Positions 25,458 to 35,600 of a stretch of DNA of 64,000 nucleotides are shown here, in pieces. Positions within the stretch are counted from its first letter, which is position 1, and every line of letters starts with the position of its first letter. The stretch comes from Gammaproteobacteria bacterium (GTDB taxonomy: Bacteria > Pseudomonadota > Gammaproteobacteria > Xanthomonadales > Wenzhouxiangellaceae), in contig JAHJQV010000063.1 of the NCBI GenBank assembly GCA_018819105.1, positions 1-64,000 of the forward strand, read 5' to 3'. The notes under the pieces are model-generated. The model ran no database searches and was not told the origin of the DNA. It was given only the letters and a program-made list of their open reading frames with translations. A program made the translations under genes and the position numbers.

Positions 25458-27821
25458 ATGAAGTTTGACAGATACAATGCCATCATACTGAATCATAATT
25501 GTGCAGTGGCAATTTGCATTGCATTGCTGTCTATATGCGCACTGCAGGATGCGCACAGCAAACAATCACCCAGCAAGCAACTCACCCTGACAGGCACAGT
25601 GATCAGCAGTGCCGAAGAAGCCAACAACAAGATCTCTCTGGCACATCCAAGATTGAGTGACAAGCCGTTTGAAAGCAAGATTCTAGTCAAGCACAGGCTA
25701 AACTATGACATTGAGCTTGATGGCTTTTATGAGCATAAACCGAGCACCTTGAGCAGCGCGGTTCTGTTAACGCTTCACAATCCAGACAGCGGCGAATGGA
25801 TCATGCTGACAGGCAGAGAGCGAGCTACACTTCCAGACCCGTTCCAGTCAATTGCCACAATTGATTTGCCCATCGATGGCGATCCGGTACTCAGTATACA
25901 AACAGAACAGCGTGCCAGAGTCGCCGATATGAATGGCTGGATCCTACGTGGTCAGCTGGCAATCACTTCAGGCACATTGGATGTCAGTGGCTGGATGGGA
26001 CAAGGCGAAAGACACGACTATGCCCTTTACCATATGTATCCATCAGGCACGAACGTAAAGACACAATTCGAAATAATCATCAGTGGACTTCAAAATAGTG
26101 ACAGTTATGCAACGGCTGGCTCGATCCTGTCTTTGCTGATACCAAGAAGTCTGAATAATCTGGACTGGTCCCCATATGGATTTACATTGGAGCCGTTCTC
26201 TGAAGATGCTGAGTTAGTGAGTGATAAAACCGGTCATGAGATGGGCATTGTAGTTTATGAAGTCACTGAAGATAATGATTTCTGGGGCATTCAGGTTTTT
26301 TGTCATGGCGACCTCCAATACACGCCTGTAGCACTCGCGACATCGATGATCACAGCCATAGATAGAGAATATCCTGTTGGGGCTGACCAGGTTAACTATT
26401 TAAGCTGGAACAATGAACAATTGCTGCGCATAAAATTACAGACTTTTGCAGATCAAACAACATACTGGTTTGAGTCCGTAATCGTACCAGGTGAGATTTG
26501 TTCTCATCACGTTTTTGCAAACAGCAATGATGGACCTGAGCAAACCAATGTGTCGTTAATAACGATACTCAACAAGTTTAAACGAAGCGATGTTTCTGGA
26601 TCGAAGCCCTTCAATCTGACACACGCAAGAAAACATTTTTTCAATGACGCAGGTATTTATTACTATGATCAGGGTGACTACGAGACTGCAAGCGATTACT
26701 TTGCCCAATCTGTGATACTTAAACCTGACGATGAGCAAATTATCGAGAACTGGTTTACAGCACTGAGCTATGCGAACAGGTATGAAGATGGCATTTTGGC
26801 AACAGACATCGTTGCTTCTTCGAGACCACTGTCATTAACAGAAATGTCCTGGAAGCATTACTTCCAATACCGCATGGGGAACTATGTTGAAGCTGAGGCT
26901 GGCTATCAGTCTATTTTTGCGCAAGGGTATAACAATGTTGAGGATCTGCTTATTTACATCGATCTACTCAGCATTGAAGAAAGATATGAGGATATTCTTG
27001 CCTTCGTAGAAAGCAACGAAGCATTGTTCGATGACAGCGACAGTGACAACAAAGCCAAATTCAGAGCATATCATGCCTCCAGTTTGATGTATACAGATCA
27101 GTCGGATATTGCACTTGAAACAGTAAATAAAGCGATATCTCAAGTGGGTCAAAAACCTGAACTTGTTGAGACCAAGATTCTTATTCTCGAAGAGCTGAAC
27201 AAGCTGACAGAACTGCGTAATCTTGCCGAAGACCTGATAAATCGCGGTGTTGCCAAAGCATCAACGTACCATTCCCTCGGCTTGGCAGAGTATAAACAAT
27301 CACATTACCAGAAAGCTTATGATTACCTTACCAAAGCTGTAATTCTTGATCCTGATAATGCAACATACTCTGATGACCTCATGACCATGTCAGGCCTGAT
27401 CGGACAGGGTGATCGTCGTCTACTCAGCCGTGACCAGCCACAACTTCTGCTACCATCAATATGGAATTTTACAGCTGATGCTGTGAACCTGGATAATGAA
27501 AGTGATTATCATATAGATAAAATGTATAAACTGATCCAGTTTTCACCAGGTGAAAAACTTGTGAAAACATACTATATGGATTATGTGATACACAATGAAA
27601 CTGGCGCAGAGGCACTTAACACACTCAACATCAGCTTTGATCCACTAAATGAGAAAATTGGGGTGAATTCACTTGTCATATATGGTCAGCATGGAGAACT
27701 AATTGCCGAAGGTGATAGTGACACCTATTACATCAAAGATGAGTCCAACAGTGAGGCAAGCTACGAAAATCTTTATTTATACCTGTTCCAAAGACAGCTC
27801 CCGGTCATCGTATTCAGCTGA
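25458..27821 (+). CDS. TPR/DUF3857 protein, N-terminal part of a frameshifted gene
   Basis: N-terminal 787 residues of what appears to be a ~1275-residue exported protein. A signal peptide (hydrophobic residues 16-32) is followed by a beta-rich region without a recognised family (to about 380), TPR-like helical repeats (about 395-640; for example AGIYYYDQGDYETASDYFAQSVILKPDD and SHYQKAYDYLTKAVILDPDNATY), and the beginning of a DUF3857 domain (about 665 onward). The start at 25458 has AAGGGA 6-11 bases upstream. The frame ends in a stop at 27821, inside DUF3857, while the continuation is intact one frame over from about 27782. Base composition is unlike the neighbours: 25 of 60 bases are G or C at 26641-26700, against 39 of 60 at 24001-24060. 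Confidence 0.72.
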   Translation: MKFDRYNAIILNHNCAVAICIALLSICALQDAHSKQSPSKQLTLTGTVISSAEEANNKISLAHPRLSDKPFESKILVKHRLNYDIELDGFYEHKPSTLSSAVLLTLHNPDSGEWIMLTGRERATLPDPFQSIATIDLPIDGDPVLSIQTEQRARVADMNGWILRGQLAITSGTLDVSGWMGQGERHDYALYHMYPSGTNVKTQFEIIISGLQNSDSYATAGSILSLLIPRSLNNLDWSPYGFTLEPFSEDAELVSDKTGHEMGIVVYEVTEDNDFWGIQVFCHGDLQYTPVALATSMITAIDREYPVGADQVNYLSWNNEQLLRIKLQTFADQTTYWFESVIVPGEICSHHVFANSNDGPEQTNVSLITILNKFKRSDVSGSKPFNLTHARKHFFNDAGIYYYDQGDYETASDYFAQSVILKPDDEQIIENWFTALSYANRYEDGILATDIVASSRPLSLTEMSWKHYFQYRMGNYVEAEAGYQSIFAQGYNNVEDLLIYIDLLSIEERYEDILAFVESNEALFDDSDSDNKAKFRAYHASSLMYTDQSDIALETVNKAISQVGQKPELVETKILILEELNKLTELRNLAEDLINRGVAKASTYHSLGLAEYKQSHYQKAYDYLTKAVILDPDNATYSDDLMTMSGLIGQGDRRLLSRDQPQLLLPSIWNFTADAVNLDNESDYHIDKMYKLIQFSPGEKLVKTYYMDYVIHNETGAEALNTLNISFDPLNEKIGVNSLVIYGQHGELIAEGDSDTYYIKDESNSEASYENLYLYLFQRQLPVIVFS

Positions 27822-27973
27822 TTGTTACTATAACTTCCCAGCATGATAGTGACTCATTCGACTATGAGGAACTTAATATTGGCACGTCTCGAGCTGTAAA
27901 ACATGCTGGAATATGGTTTACTGGTGATCCAGATACGGTAAAATACGAGTCATACAAAGTTGGCGAACCAATA

Positions 27974-29284
27974 ATGTATGAAGATGGATTATTATGGCAG
28001 ATTGAAGAGGTGCCTGCCTATAGAAATGAAAATATGGCTGCTGATCCACTTTATGAGATACCCAGATTGATCCTGGTAGGACGCGATCAGACATGGCTCA
28101 GTATAGGCTCTGATTATTATTCAAGCATCCAATCATTGCTTGACTACGATGAAGACATATTGAGCCTTGTCAATCAAATCGCCCAGAAGATTCTCAGCGA
28201 TGAGCAAAGAATTAGAAATATTTCTGAATATGTGCAACAGAGCATCAGTTATACAGCCATAGAGTTTGGTGCCCGAGGCTATACGCCGAAATCACCCAGT
28301 TCCACTCTCCAAGATCTCTATGGCGACTGCAAGGATCATGCTGTGATTCTGAGTGCAATGCTGAAAGCTGCCGGGTTAAGTAGTCGCCTTGTGCTGGTAA
28401 ACCTTGATCAACCTGTATTACCGGACCTGCCAAGTTTAGACCAATTCGACCATATGATTGTAGAGGCCAAAACTACTGATAAACTGTACTATCTTGATGC
28501 CACTGACAAGGATTTGCCCCTGCTGAAGTATCCGCCCAGATATCTGGCTGGCAACATGGGCTTAGCCCTGGGCTCGAATCCAGAGCAGGTGTTCATTCCG
28601 CCTTATCCAGCTGACAGCAGAAGAATCTCCAGTGTGAGAGTCGTTGAACTGGATAAGAATGGGTACATGAGAGTAAATGAAATTCTGACTGCTGACGGTT
28701 ATGCCGCAGCTGCCTATCGTGGTGATCTTTCAAACCGTAGCAGCCTAAATCGCCGAGACAGAATTCAAGAGTATCTGAACAGCTATGGTGATCACCTTAA
28801 GCTTAAAGACCTGGTTATCATGAACATTGAAAATAATCAATTACCATTGATCATAGATCTCACTTATGAGACCACAGCAATACCGCTAAATCTCCCCGGA
28901 TTCATACCAGATGTGCCGAGTATATTTGAGTTGCAATGGATTCCACCCACATGGTACGAGAGCAGGCAGACTGATTTTAAAGTCGAGTATCCGTTACAAT
29001 TCACAGCTGATATCACTCTGATTGACAACAGCTCAGCGAATACATTTACCCATACCCTCGAGCCTGTCTCAATGCAAACAAGGTTTGGCAATTGGGAGTT
29101 GTCTGCGACACCAGATTCGGGTCAACTTGCTATCCGCTTTCACTACAATGAGCATGCCGCCACTTACAGCGCCGAGCACTACGAAGAATACGAGACATTC
29201 AGCAGCACTGCAGTCAGAGTACTGACCAACGCTGGCCGTTTATCACAACCATCCTCCAACGGACAGATCATCACTTCACGTTAA
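27974..29284 (+). CDS. DUF3857/transglutaminase-like protein, C-terminal part of a frameshifted gene
   Basis: The first ATG of this frame is at 27974, but coding sense extends back to about 27782 (reading APGHRIQLIVTITSQ), directly joining the DUF3857 domain of the preceding frame. The region contains a transglutaminase-like core with a plausible catalytic triad: cysteine in YGDCKDHAVILSAMLKAAG, histidine in QFDHMIVEA and aspartate in YYLDATDKDL. Such DUF3857-transglutaminase proteins are exported and of unknown substrate. As an isolated 436-residue gene it would lack a signal peptide and the first half of DUF3857, so I regard it as the C-terminal part of one gene. It converges on the glutaredoxin fusion 38 bases away. 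AT-rich like its N-terminal half. Confidence 0.7.
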   Translation: MYEDGLLWQIEEVPAYRNENMAADPLYEIPRLILVGRDQTWLSIGSDYYSSIQSLLDYDEDILSLVNQIAQKILSDEQRIRNISEYVQQSISYTAIEFGARGYTPKSPSSTLQDLYGDCKDHAVILSAMLKAAGLSSRLVLVNLDQPVLPDLPSLDQFDHMIVEAKTTDKLYYLDATDKDLPLLKYPPRYLAGNMGLALGSNPEQVFIPPYPADSRRISSVRVVELDKNGYMRVNEILTADGYAAAAYRGDLSNRSSLNRRDRIQEYLNSYGDHLKLKDLVIMNIENNQLPLIIDLTYETTAIPLNLPGFIPDVPSIFELQWIPPTWYESRQTDFKVEYPLQFTADITLIDNSSANTFTHTLEPVSMQTRFGNWELSATPDSGQLAIRFHYNEHAATYSAEHYEEYETFSSTAVRVLTNAGRLSQPSSNGQIITSR

Positions 29285-29322
29285 CCAAACACTACAACGA
29301 CATGGTCTGCTGCAAAATAGAC

Positions 29323-30231
29323 TCAACCCAGCTGCATCCAGGCCTGCATGCCGCCTTCCAGGTTGTAGACATCGCTGAAACCCAGTTTGCGGAAGTGCTC
29401 TGCGGCACCCATGCTGCTGTTGCCGACGTTGCAGACAAACACGATGGCAGTGTCTTTGGGGCGGTTCTGCAGTTCGGCCAGCATGTCCTTGTCCAGGCCG
29501 ATGGCACCGGGAATCGGTGCCAGTTGCTGACGATCGTCCGGGCTGCGCACGTCGACGATCATCGGTGCGGTGCCCGCATCGAGCATGGCCTTGAGTTCCG
29601 CCGGCTGCATGCGCTTGATCGGCACCGGCGCGGCCGGCAGGCTGACATCCAGTCCGCTGCCATCGACGGCGTCGATCCAGTCGATCATGGCACCCTGGGC
29701 ACGTTGTGCCGAGGGCAGGTCAAAATGCAGCTCGATGCCATTGGCGCTGCTAACGATGGCACCCGGTTGCGGTGATTGCAGGGTGAACGAGGGACGCCAT
29801 TCGGCATCCACGCTCATGTGCAGGGCCAGGCCGTCGTGGCCTTGCATGCCGGCGCGGATGTTTTCCGCCGCCTTGTCGGTGATGGTGACTTGCGGTGGCG
29901 TGCGGTCGGGCTTGTCCACACCGAGCAGCTCGTGCAGTTCGCCGGAGTTGTACATTTCGGTGATGATGTCACAGCCGCCCACCAGCTCGCTGTTGATGTA
30001 CAGCTGCGGTATGGTCGGCCAGTCGCCATAAACCTTGATGCCTTCGCGGATGTCCTGATCGGCCAGCACATCGAAGGTGACCACATCACTGGCCAGTTCC
30101 TGCACCATGGCCACCGTTTTGGCGGAAAAACCGCACATGGGCTGCTGCGGGGTGCCTTTCATATACAGCACGACCCGGTTGCCGGTGACTTGTTGTTCGA
30201 TTCTGCTGCGCGTGGCTTGGTCTAGACTCAT
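29323..30231 (-). CDS. Monothiol glutaredoxin - A-type-like - rhodanese fusion
   Basis: A 302-residue cytoplasmic three-part protein. Residues 1-105 are a Grx4/GrxD monothiol glutaredoxin with the active motif CGFS (C33) and the glutathione-binding WPTIPQLYI and GGCDI blocks; such proteins carry or deliver [2Fe-2S] clusters. Residues about 112-200 (ITDKAAENIRAGM... GIELHFDLPSAQRAQGAMIDWI) follow the layout of an IscA/HesB A-type domain but have none of its cluster cysteines. Residues about 208-302 are a rhodanese with catalytic C267 in FVCNVGNSS. The glutaredoxin-rhodanese combination is known in Xanthomonadales; the degenerate middle domain is my reading. Function is likely iron-sulfur trafficking or sulfur transfer. 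A possible IscR-like site lies upstream at 30321-30345. Confidence 0.9.
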   Translation of the reverse strand: MSLDQATRSRIEQQVTGNRVVLYMKGTPQQPMCGFSAKTVAMVQELASDVVTFDVLADQDIREGIKVYGDWPTIPQLYINSELVGGCDIITEMYNSGELHELLGVDKPDRTPPQVTITDKAAENIRAGMQGHDGLALHMSVDAEWRPSFTLQSPQPGAIVSSANGIELHFDLPSAQRAQGAMIDWIDAVDGSGLDVSLPAAPVPIKRMQPAELKAMLDAGTAPMIVDVRSPDDRQQLAPIPGAIGLDKDMLAELQNRPKDTAIVFVCNVGNSSMGAAEHFRKLGFSDVYNLEGGMQAWMQLG

Positions 30232-30320
30232 GATGGCTCCGCTCCCGATGATGTTGGATCACAGCTGACATCTCAGGTGCTGATGACCTGTCCGCTGTCA
30301 GTCGTTTAGTCTGTCTGCAT

Positions 30321-30345
30321 ATTTTGGACTAATTTGGTACAGAAT
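30321..30345. promoter_or_regulatory. Possible IscR type-1-like site
   Basis: On the plus strand, the 25 bases containing GGACTAATTTGGTAC match 18 of 25 positions of the E. coli IscR type 1 consensus as I remember it. It lies about 90 bases upstream of the glutaredoxin-rhodanese fusion, a sensible place for iron-sulfur control. No IscR gene is in the window. Confidence 0.25.
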
Positions 30346-30390
30346 CAAGTCTGATGTGGATGTTGTGCCCGATGCTGCCCTGGTGTGGCC

Positions 30391-30812
30391 TGTAGGTCGG
30401 ATAAGCGCAGCGCATCCGGTAGCAATCATGCACACCAGGCATCGCCGAATGCGCTGCGCTTATCCAGCCTACGTGTCTACCTGCATTGCTTGATTGCTGG
30501 CCGGTTGCATCCTGCCCAATCTGTGTCATCTGCGAAATCTATGGATTAACCTGAAAATTTTAACGATCCACAGATTACACCGATTACACAGAAGCGAACC
30601 ATCCCGGGTTTGCCGGATGCGCTGCGCTTATCAAGCCTACGTGTCTACCTGCATTGCTTGATTGCTGGCCGGTTGCATCCTGCCCAATCTGTGTCATCTG
30701 CGAAATCTGTGGATTAAACTGAAAAATTTTAATGATCCACAGATTACACCGATTACACAGAGGTGAACCACTCAGGTGTTGCCGGATACGCTGCGCTTGT
30801 CCGGCCTACGTC
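30391..30812. repeat. Tandem 168/169-bp repeat built of REP-like and other palindromes
   Basis: The block from GCGCTGCGCTTATC through GATTACACAGA recurs: equivalent bases lie at 30451 and 30619 (168 apart), and a third, partial copy begins 169 bases later, near 30786. Each unit contains a GCCGGATGCGC-type REP element and a second inverted pair made of TCTGTGTCATCTGCGAAAT (near 30520) and CCACAGATTACACCGATTAC (near 30568). An opposed REP unit precedes the block at 30391-30420. The whole 676-base gap 30232-30907 is made of such repeats, and I see no gene in it. Confidence 0.8.
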
Positions 30813-30907
30813 TATATCAAGTGGTCAGGTCAAGCCGATGCAGCGAGTACGCACTGCAGACACAGTCTTGCCAGCGAGCGCAGCAGCAGTGCGCTGCAGT
30901 GCAGACA

Positions 30908-32539
30908 TCAACGCCCGGCGCGCTGCTCCAGCCGTGCGGCCAGGTTCATCACGTGGTAGATCACATGCTGTTCGATGACGCCGTCGAGCAGCGACGCGCC
31001 CGGGCCGCTGGCGTAGACCGCCACGTCTTCACCGCCATGGGTTTCTCCACCCAGCGGCACCAGCGTGGGCGGATGAAAGCCTTCGGCGGTGGTGTCGACA
31101 TCACGCAGATCCACCCGGCCGCGCGGCAGGGCATCGGCATCGTGATCGGCCAGCCCGTAGATGGCGTCGGCAGTGCGCATGCCCGGCAGTTGTGCAAAGC
31201 CGATGCCGTTGATGTAGCCCAGCGTGGTGTATGGGTAGCCGTCGGCATCCAGTTTTGGCGCTTCCAGCGGCTGGCCCTGCATGTCATTGCCCACCACCTT
31301 GCCGAGGATCGGATTGCCGCGAGTCGGATAACCGGCCATGCTCATGACGTGGGAGTGATCGGCGGTGACAATGATCAGGGTCTCCTCGGCATCGGTCAGC
31401 TGCATCGCCTGCGCCACCGCCGCGTCCAGAGCCAGCACATCTTCCAGCGCGCGAATGGGGTTGGTGGCGTGATGGGCGTGATCAATGCGACCGGCCTCGA
31501 CGTGCAGGAAAAAACCGTCTGCATCGGTCTGCAGTCGACGGATCGCGGCAGCGGTCATGGCCGCCAGCGAAGGCTCGTCAATGTCGTCATGGCTGGCGCG
31601 ATCCAGCTCATAGGCCATGTGGCTGTCACTGAACAGACCAAGCAGGCGCCCCTGATCCGATGCTGCTTCGAGCTGCGCCAGCGCAGAGCCGCTGCTGACG
31701 TAGTGGCCATCGGGATTGCGCTGCTGCCAGCGTTTGATCAGGTCACGGCCGTCCTGGCGTCTGCCGCCTGCTGCGGCGGGCAGAAAATTGCGCCGGCCAC
31801 CACCGAGCACGACCTCAATGCCATCGATCTGCCGCGCATGCTGGGGATATTCACGCTGATCCAGTTCGATCAGCTGGGTGGCAATGTCCTTGCAGTCACC
31901 GGGCTTGCTCATGGTGTCGGCATCGGCGTCGCTTTCATAGTCACGCTCGGGCGATTTGGCGTAGGTTGCCGCCGGTGTGGCGTGGGTGATGCGGGCGGTG
32001 GAGACAACGCCGGTGGCCATGCCAGCCAGTTCCGCGTATTCCAGCGCAGTCATCAGCTGCGGTCCGCTGCCACAGACACCGCGGGTGGTTTCCGGCCCCA
32101 CGCTGATCATGCCGGCATTGGTCTTGACGCCGGTGATGATGGCGGTCATGGTGCCGGCCGAATCGGACACCTGCTGATCGACGTTGTAGGTTTTCACCAG
32201 CGCGCTGTGCGGCAGTTGCTCAAACGTCAGCGCGTGCTCCTCACCACTGCGTCCCTGCTTCTGACCGGCATAAATGCGCGCGGCAGTGACCGTCACCGGC
32301 CCCATGCCATCACCCACAAACAGGATGACGTTTTTTGCCGGCCGATGCGCATTCAGCAGGGCCTGCAGCAACTGTTCGCGATTGGCGGCAGCCCGCGCAG
32401 CACCGCTGCGATACCAGTCCGCACTGGTCTCGGCAGCCGGGGCTGGCAACGGTTGCGCCACGGTGCTGCTGGTGAACAGCATTAGACTGGCAGTCATTAA
32501 CAACAGACCGGGCTGTAGGCGACAAAGCAGATGGGGCAT
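30908..32539 (-). CDS. phoA: Exported alkaline phosphatase (PhoA superfamily)
   Basis: Periplasmic phosphomonoesterase of 543 residues. A signal peptide covers residues 1-29 (hydrophobic core, ending STVA-QP). Metal-binding D77 lies in ILFVGDGMG and the nucleophile S127 in VSDSAGTMTA. Further metal ligands are in FFLHVEAGRIDHAHHATN and IIVTADHSHVM, and the last histidine in PLGGETHGGEDVAVYASGPGA. All expected blocks are present, so it should be active. It lies 62 bases downstream of the AddA-like gene on the same strand, with a TATAAT in the gap, so it probably has its own promoter. No Pho-type repeat of the kind found near the sulfate operon was seen here. Confidence 0.93.
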   Translation of the reverse strand: MPHLLCRLQPGLLLMTASLMLFTSSTVAQPLPAPAAETSADWYRSGAARAAANREQLLQALLNAHRPAKNVILFVGDGMGPVTVTAARIYAGQKQGRSGEEHALTFEQLPHSALVKTYNVDQQVSDSAGTMTAIITGVKTNAGMISVGPETTRGVCGSGPQLMTALEYAELAGMATGVVSTARITHATPAATYAKSPERDYESDADADTMSKPGDCKDIATQLIELDQREYPQHARQIDGIEVVLGGGRRNFLPAAAGGRRQDGRDLIKRWQQRNPDGHYVSSGSALAQLEAASDQGRLLGLFSDSHMAYELDRASHDDIDEPSLAAMTAAAIRRLQTDADGFFLHVEAGRIDHAHHATNPIRALEDVLALDAAVAQAMQLTDAEETLIIVTADHSHVMSMAGYPTRGNPILGKVVGNDMQGQPLEAPKLDADGYPYTTLGYINGIGFAQLPGMRTADAIYGLADHDADALPRGRVDLRDVDTTAEGFHPPTLVPLGGETHGGEDVAVYASGPGASLLDGVIEQHVIYHVMNLAARLEQRAGR

Positions 32540-32570
32540 GGTTAATTCTCGGTGCGTTGAAAGTGAGCCG

Positions 32571-32576
32571 ATTATA
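32571..32576 (-). promoter_or_regulatory. Candidate -10 box for alkaline phosphatase
   Basis: On the minus strand TATAAT ends 31 bases before the phosphatase ATG at 32539. The -35 region (CTGTAC at 17 bases) is weak, as expected for an activated promoter. It lies in the 62-base gap after the helicase gene. Confidence 0.4.
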
Positions 32577-32601
32577 AATGCCCGCTATGACCGGTACAGG
32601 A

Positions 32602-35600
32602 TCAGTCCAGCACGTGCAAGCGGCCGTGCAGCGGAAAATACAGTGCGGTGGTGATGCGGGTCTCGTCCAGCTGCTCGAACAGCCGGCGATAATTGTGCAG
32701 CTGACCGGCATAGCGCTCGGCCTCCTGCTGCAGAAAACCTTCCAGATCACCGCCCTGGTGCTGACCGGATTTGTAGTCGATGATCCAGCGCACGCCATCG
32801 GCGTCGACAAACGTGCGGTCGATCACGGCGTTGATGAGTTCCCCATCGAGCATGCCGCTGAGCGCCAGTTCGCAGGCGGCATCACGATGCCGGCCACTGA
32901 GCAATCTGCGTCCGTCGGCGTCATTCAGCGTTTGCTCCAGCGCCGCGTGCACGCGCTCAGTCTGTGGCTTGAGCCGGGCCGCACCGGTGCCCTGCATCGC
33001 CAGCAGCAATGGCACGCGCTGCCGCAGGCTGTCCAGCGCAGCCGCATCCAGCTGCTCCAGCCCGATTCTGGCGATGTGTTCCAGCAGACTGTGGATGACA
33101 ATGCCGGTGCGACGCGCCTGCTGTCCGGCCCAGTTGAATTCGATGTCGTGCTCGCGCTCGCGTGGCGGTAAAGCCGGCGACCAGTCGTGGCGTGGCCGCA
33201 GCACCGGATGCCAACCCGAAGGCAGCCGGCGGATGGACTGGTCGGGCATTGCCAGCATCGCCTGGTTGACCTCGTCAGCGTCGGCAGCCGCTGCGGTTGC
33301 CGCTTGCAGATCGGCATGGAAGGCAGCGCCCAGGCGTGGCCACAGCATGGCCAGCAAAGACGGCTGCGCCGGCTTGTGCTCATCCTGCGACTTGTCCGCA
33401 GCCAGCACCGTGCCCAGCACCAGCTGCTGTCTGGCCCGAGTCACGGCGACGTACAGCAGGCGCTGCAACTCGAACAGGCTGCGGCGCTTCTGCTCCACGC
33501 TGATCATGTCGATCAGCCTGCTGTTGTGCGCCTGCAATGACGAACGCAACGGCGCCAGCAACATCTGCTCACCACCGCTGAGCGGTGTGAACGGCAGCCA
33601 GTGCAGCAGGGTTGCCGGCTGCCGGCCGGTGCTGCGATGCAAGCCTGGCAGCACCACCAGATCCCACTCCAGCCCCTTGGCACCGTGCATGGTGAGCAGC
33701 TCCAGCCGCACCTTGGGATCCGGTGGATCGCCTTCGGTGTACTGCTCTTGCAGCAGCTGCTCGAAATCGTTCAGATCATCCAGCAGCCCCTGCTGCTCGG
33801 CCTGCTCCAGCGCGTGCAGATACAATGCCATCTCGCGCTGTTGCGCCGCCGGTCGGGTCAATGTCTGCGGCCCACCCAGCCCATGCCAGAGACCTTCCAC
33901 CAGCATGCGCAGACTGCGCCGGCGCAGCAGCGCCTGGGCTGCCTGCAGCTTCTCCAGCACCGGCTGGGCACGTGCCTTGCCATCTGTGCTGAGCCCTTCC
34001 AGCAAGAGCTGCGTGCTGCTGTCTGTAGGCCAGGCCTGGGCCAGCGCCAGCAGATCGTCCAGCGTCAGGCCACACAAGGGCGAACGCAGCAGCGCCAGCA
34101 CGGCGGTGACATCGGCGGGCAGCCAGATGGCGCGGGTGATGGCATGCAGATCCTGCACCAGCGGTCGCTGCAGCAGCGGATCCAGCTTTACCGCGCGGTA
34201 GGCAATGTTGCGCTGCTGCAACAGCGGCAGAATGGCTTGCAGATGACTGCGCGCACGCACGATGATCGCCGCCTTGTAATCGGGATCGTCCCGATGTTCG
34301 GCCAGTGCCTGCGCGATCAACTCAACCAGCGCCTCGGCTTCCGCCTCGGCATCGCCCCTGGCGATAAGCTGAATGGCACCACCAGGGCCGCGGCCGGCCT
34401 GCGATGGCGCATAGGCCACGGCACCGGCGGCGATGTCTTCTCGCTGCGGGAAACATGGACCGATCTCGGCATTGACCCAGTCCACGATCTCCGCGCGCGA
34501 ACGGAAGTTGCGCGTCAGCTGCAGCGACTGCAGCCGCAATGCACCCAGACCGTGATCACGGGTGCGCATGAACAGACCCACCTCGGCCTCGCGAAAACGA
34601 TAGATCGACTGCATCGGATCGCCGACCACAAACAGCGTGCGGCCATCGTCGGGTTGCCAGCCGTGGGTGAGTTTTTCCAGCAGTTCAAACTGCGCCCAGT
34701 TGGTGTCCTGGTACTCATCCACCAGAATGTGGCAGATGCGCTGATCCAGATACAGGCTGAGATCGCTGTAGCCGGATTCCTCGTCGCCCAGTGCGGTCAG
34801 CGCCGCCATCGACAGCCCGGTGAAATCGGTCTGACCGGTCTCGGCAAACAGCAGCTGCAATTCCACTGCGGTGCGCTGCAGCACCCGGACCAGAGCGAGC
34901 AGCACTTGCCAATCCTCGTCCTGATACTGCGGCGCGGGCAGACCACGCGCCAGGTGCAGCATTGCTGCCAGCCGGTCGAGGTCAGCGCAGGCCTCCAGCA
35001 GTTCTTGCATCCGCGCCTTGTGTGCGCTTTGCGGCGCACACCCGGTGCTGATGTTGACGCTTTTGCGCCAGTGCCCATCGCGGGTCAACAAGGCTTCCAC
35101 CAGCGCCTGCCATGCCGGCAGGTCCGCTGCCTCCGGCAGCGGCAGATCAGCGCCGTCGTGCCATTGCAGAATCACCGATTGCCGCTGTTCCTGTAGCAGC
35201 GTCTGTTTGCTCTGGCCCAGCAGTTGGGCCAGCTCGGCAGCGCTGCTGCCGGCCTGTGCCAGTGCTGACTGCAGCGCGGCGTGCAGCTCGCGCAACTGGC
35301 TTTGCACCACCTCGGCCAGCACCTGTTCCAGTGCCGCCCGATCGGGGTCACCACTGCTGCCCAATGCGCGCAGCCATTGTTCGCGTCGGCCGAGCATGCC
35401 GCTGAGCAGATCCTCGATGTCCTGGGTACGGTGATCACGCCACAGCAGCAGGCGCTCCAGATCGGCCTGCAGTGCCTGACCGTCGCCCAGCTCCAGCACG
35501 CGTCGGGCCGCCCGGCGATACAGCGCCTGGGTGTTGTCGGCCGGCTGCGGCACCGGCCCAAGCCGGCTGGCCACCGGCATATTGCGGGCCAGATAATGAC

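Noticed and set aside
30776-32485. A 569-codon open frame antisense to alkaline phosphatase
   Set aside because: Low-complexity His/Gly/Arg-rich product; the phosphatase on the other strand has all catalytic residues.
33601-35196. A 531-codon open frame antisense to the AddA-like helicase
   Set aside because: Gln-rich product typical of antisense reading; the helicase motifs on the minus strand are complete and in order.
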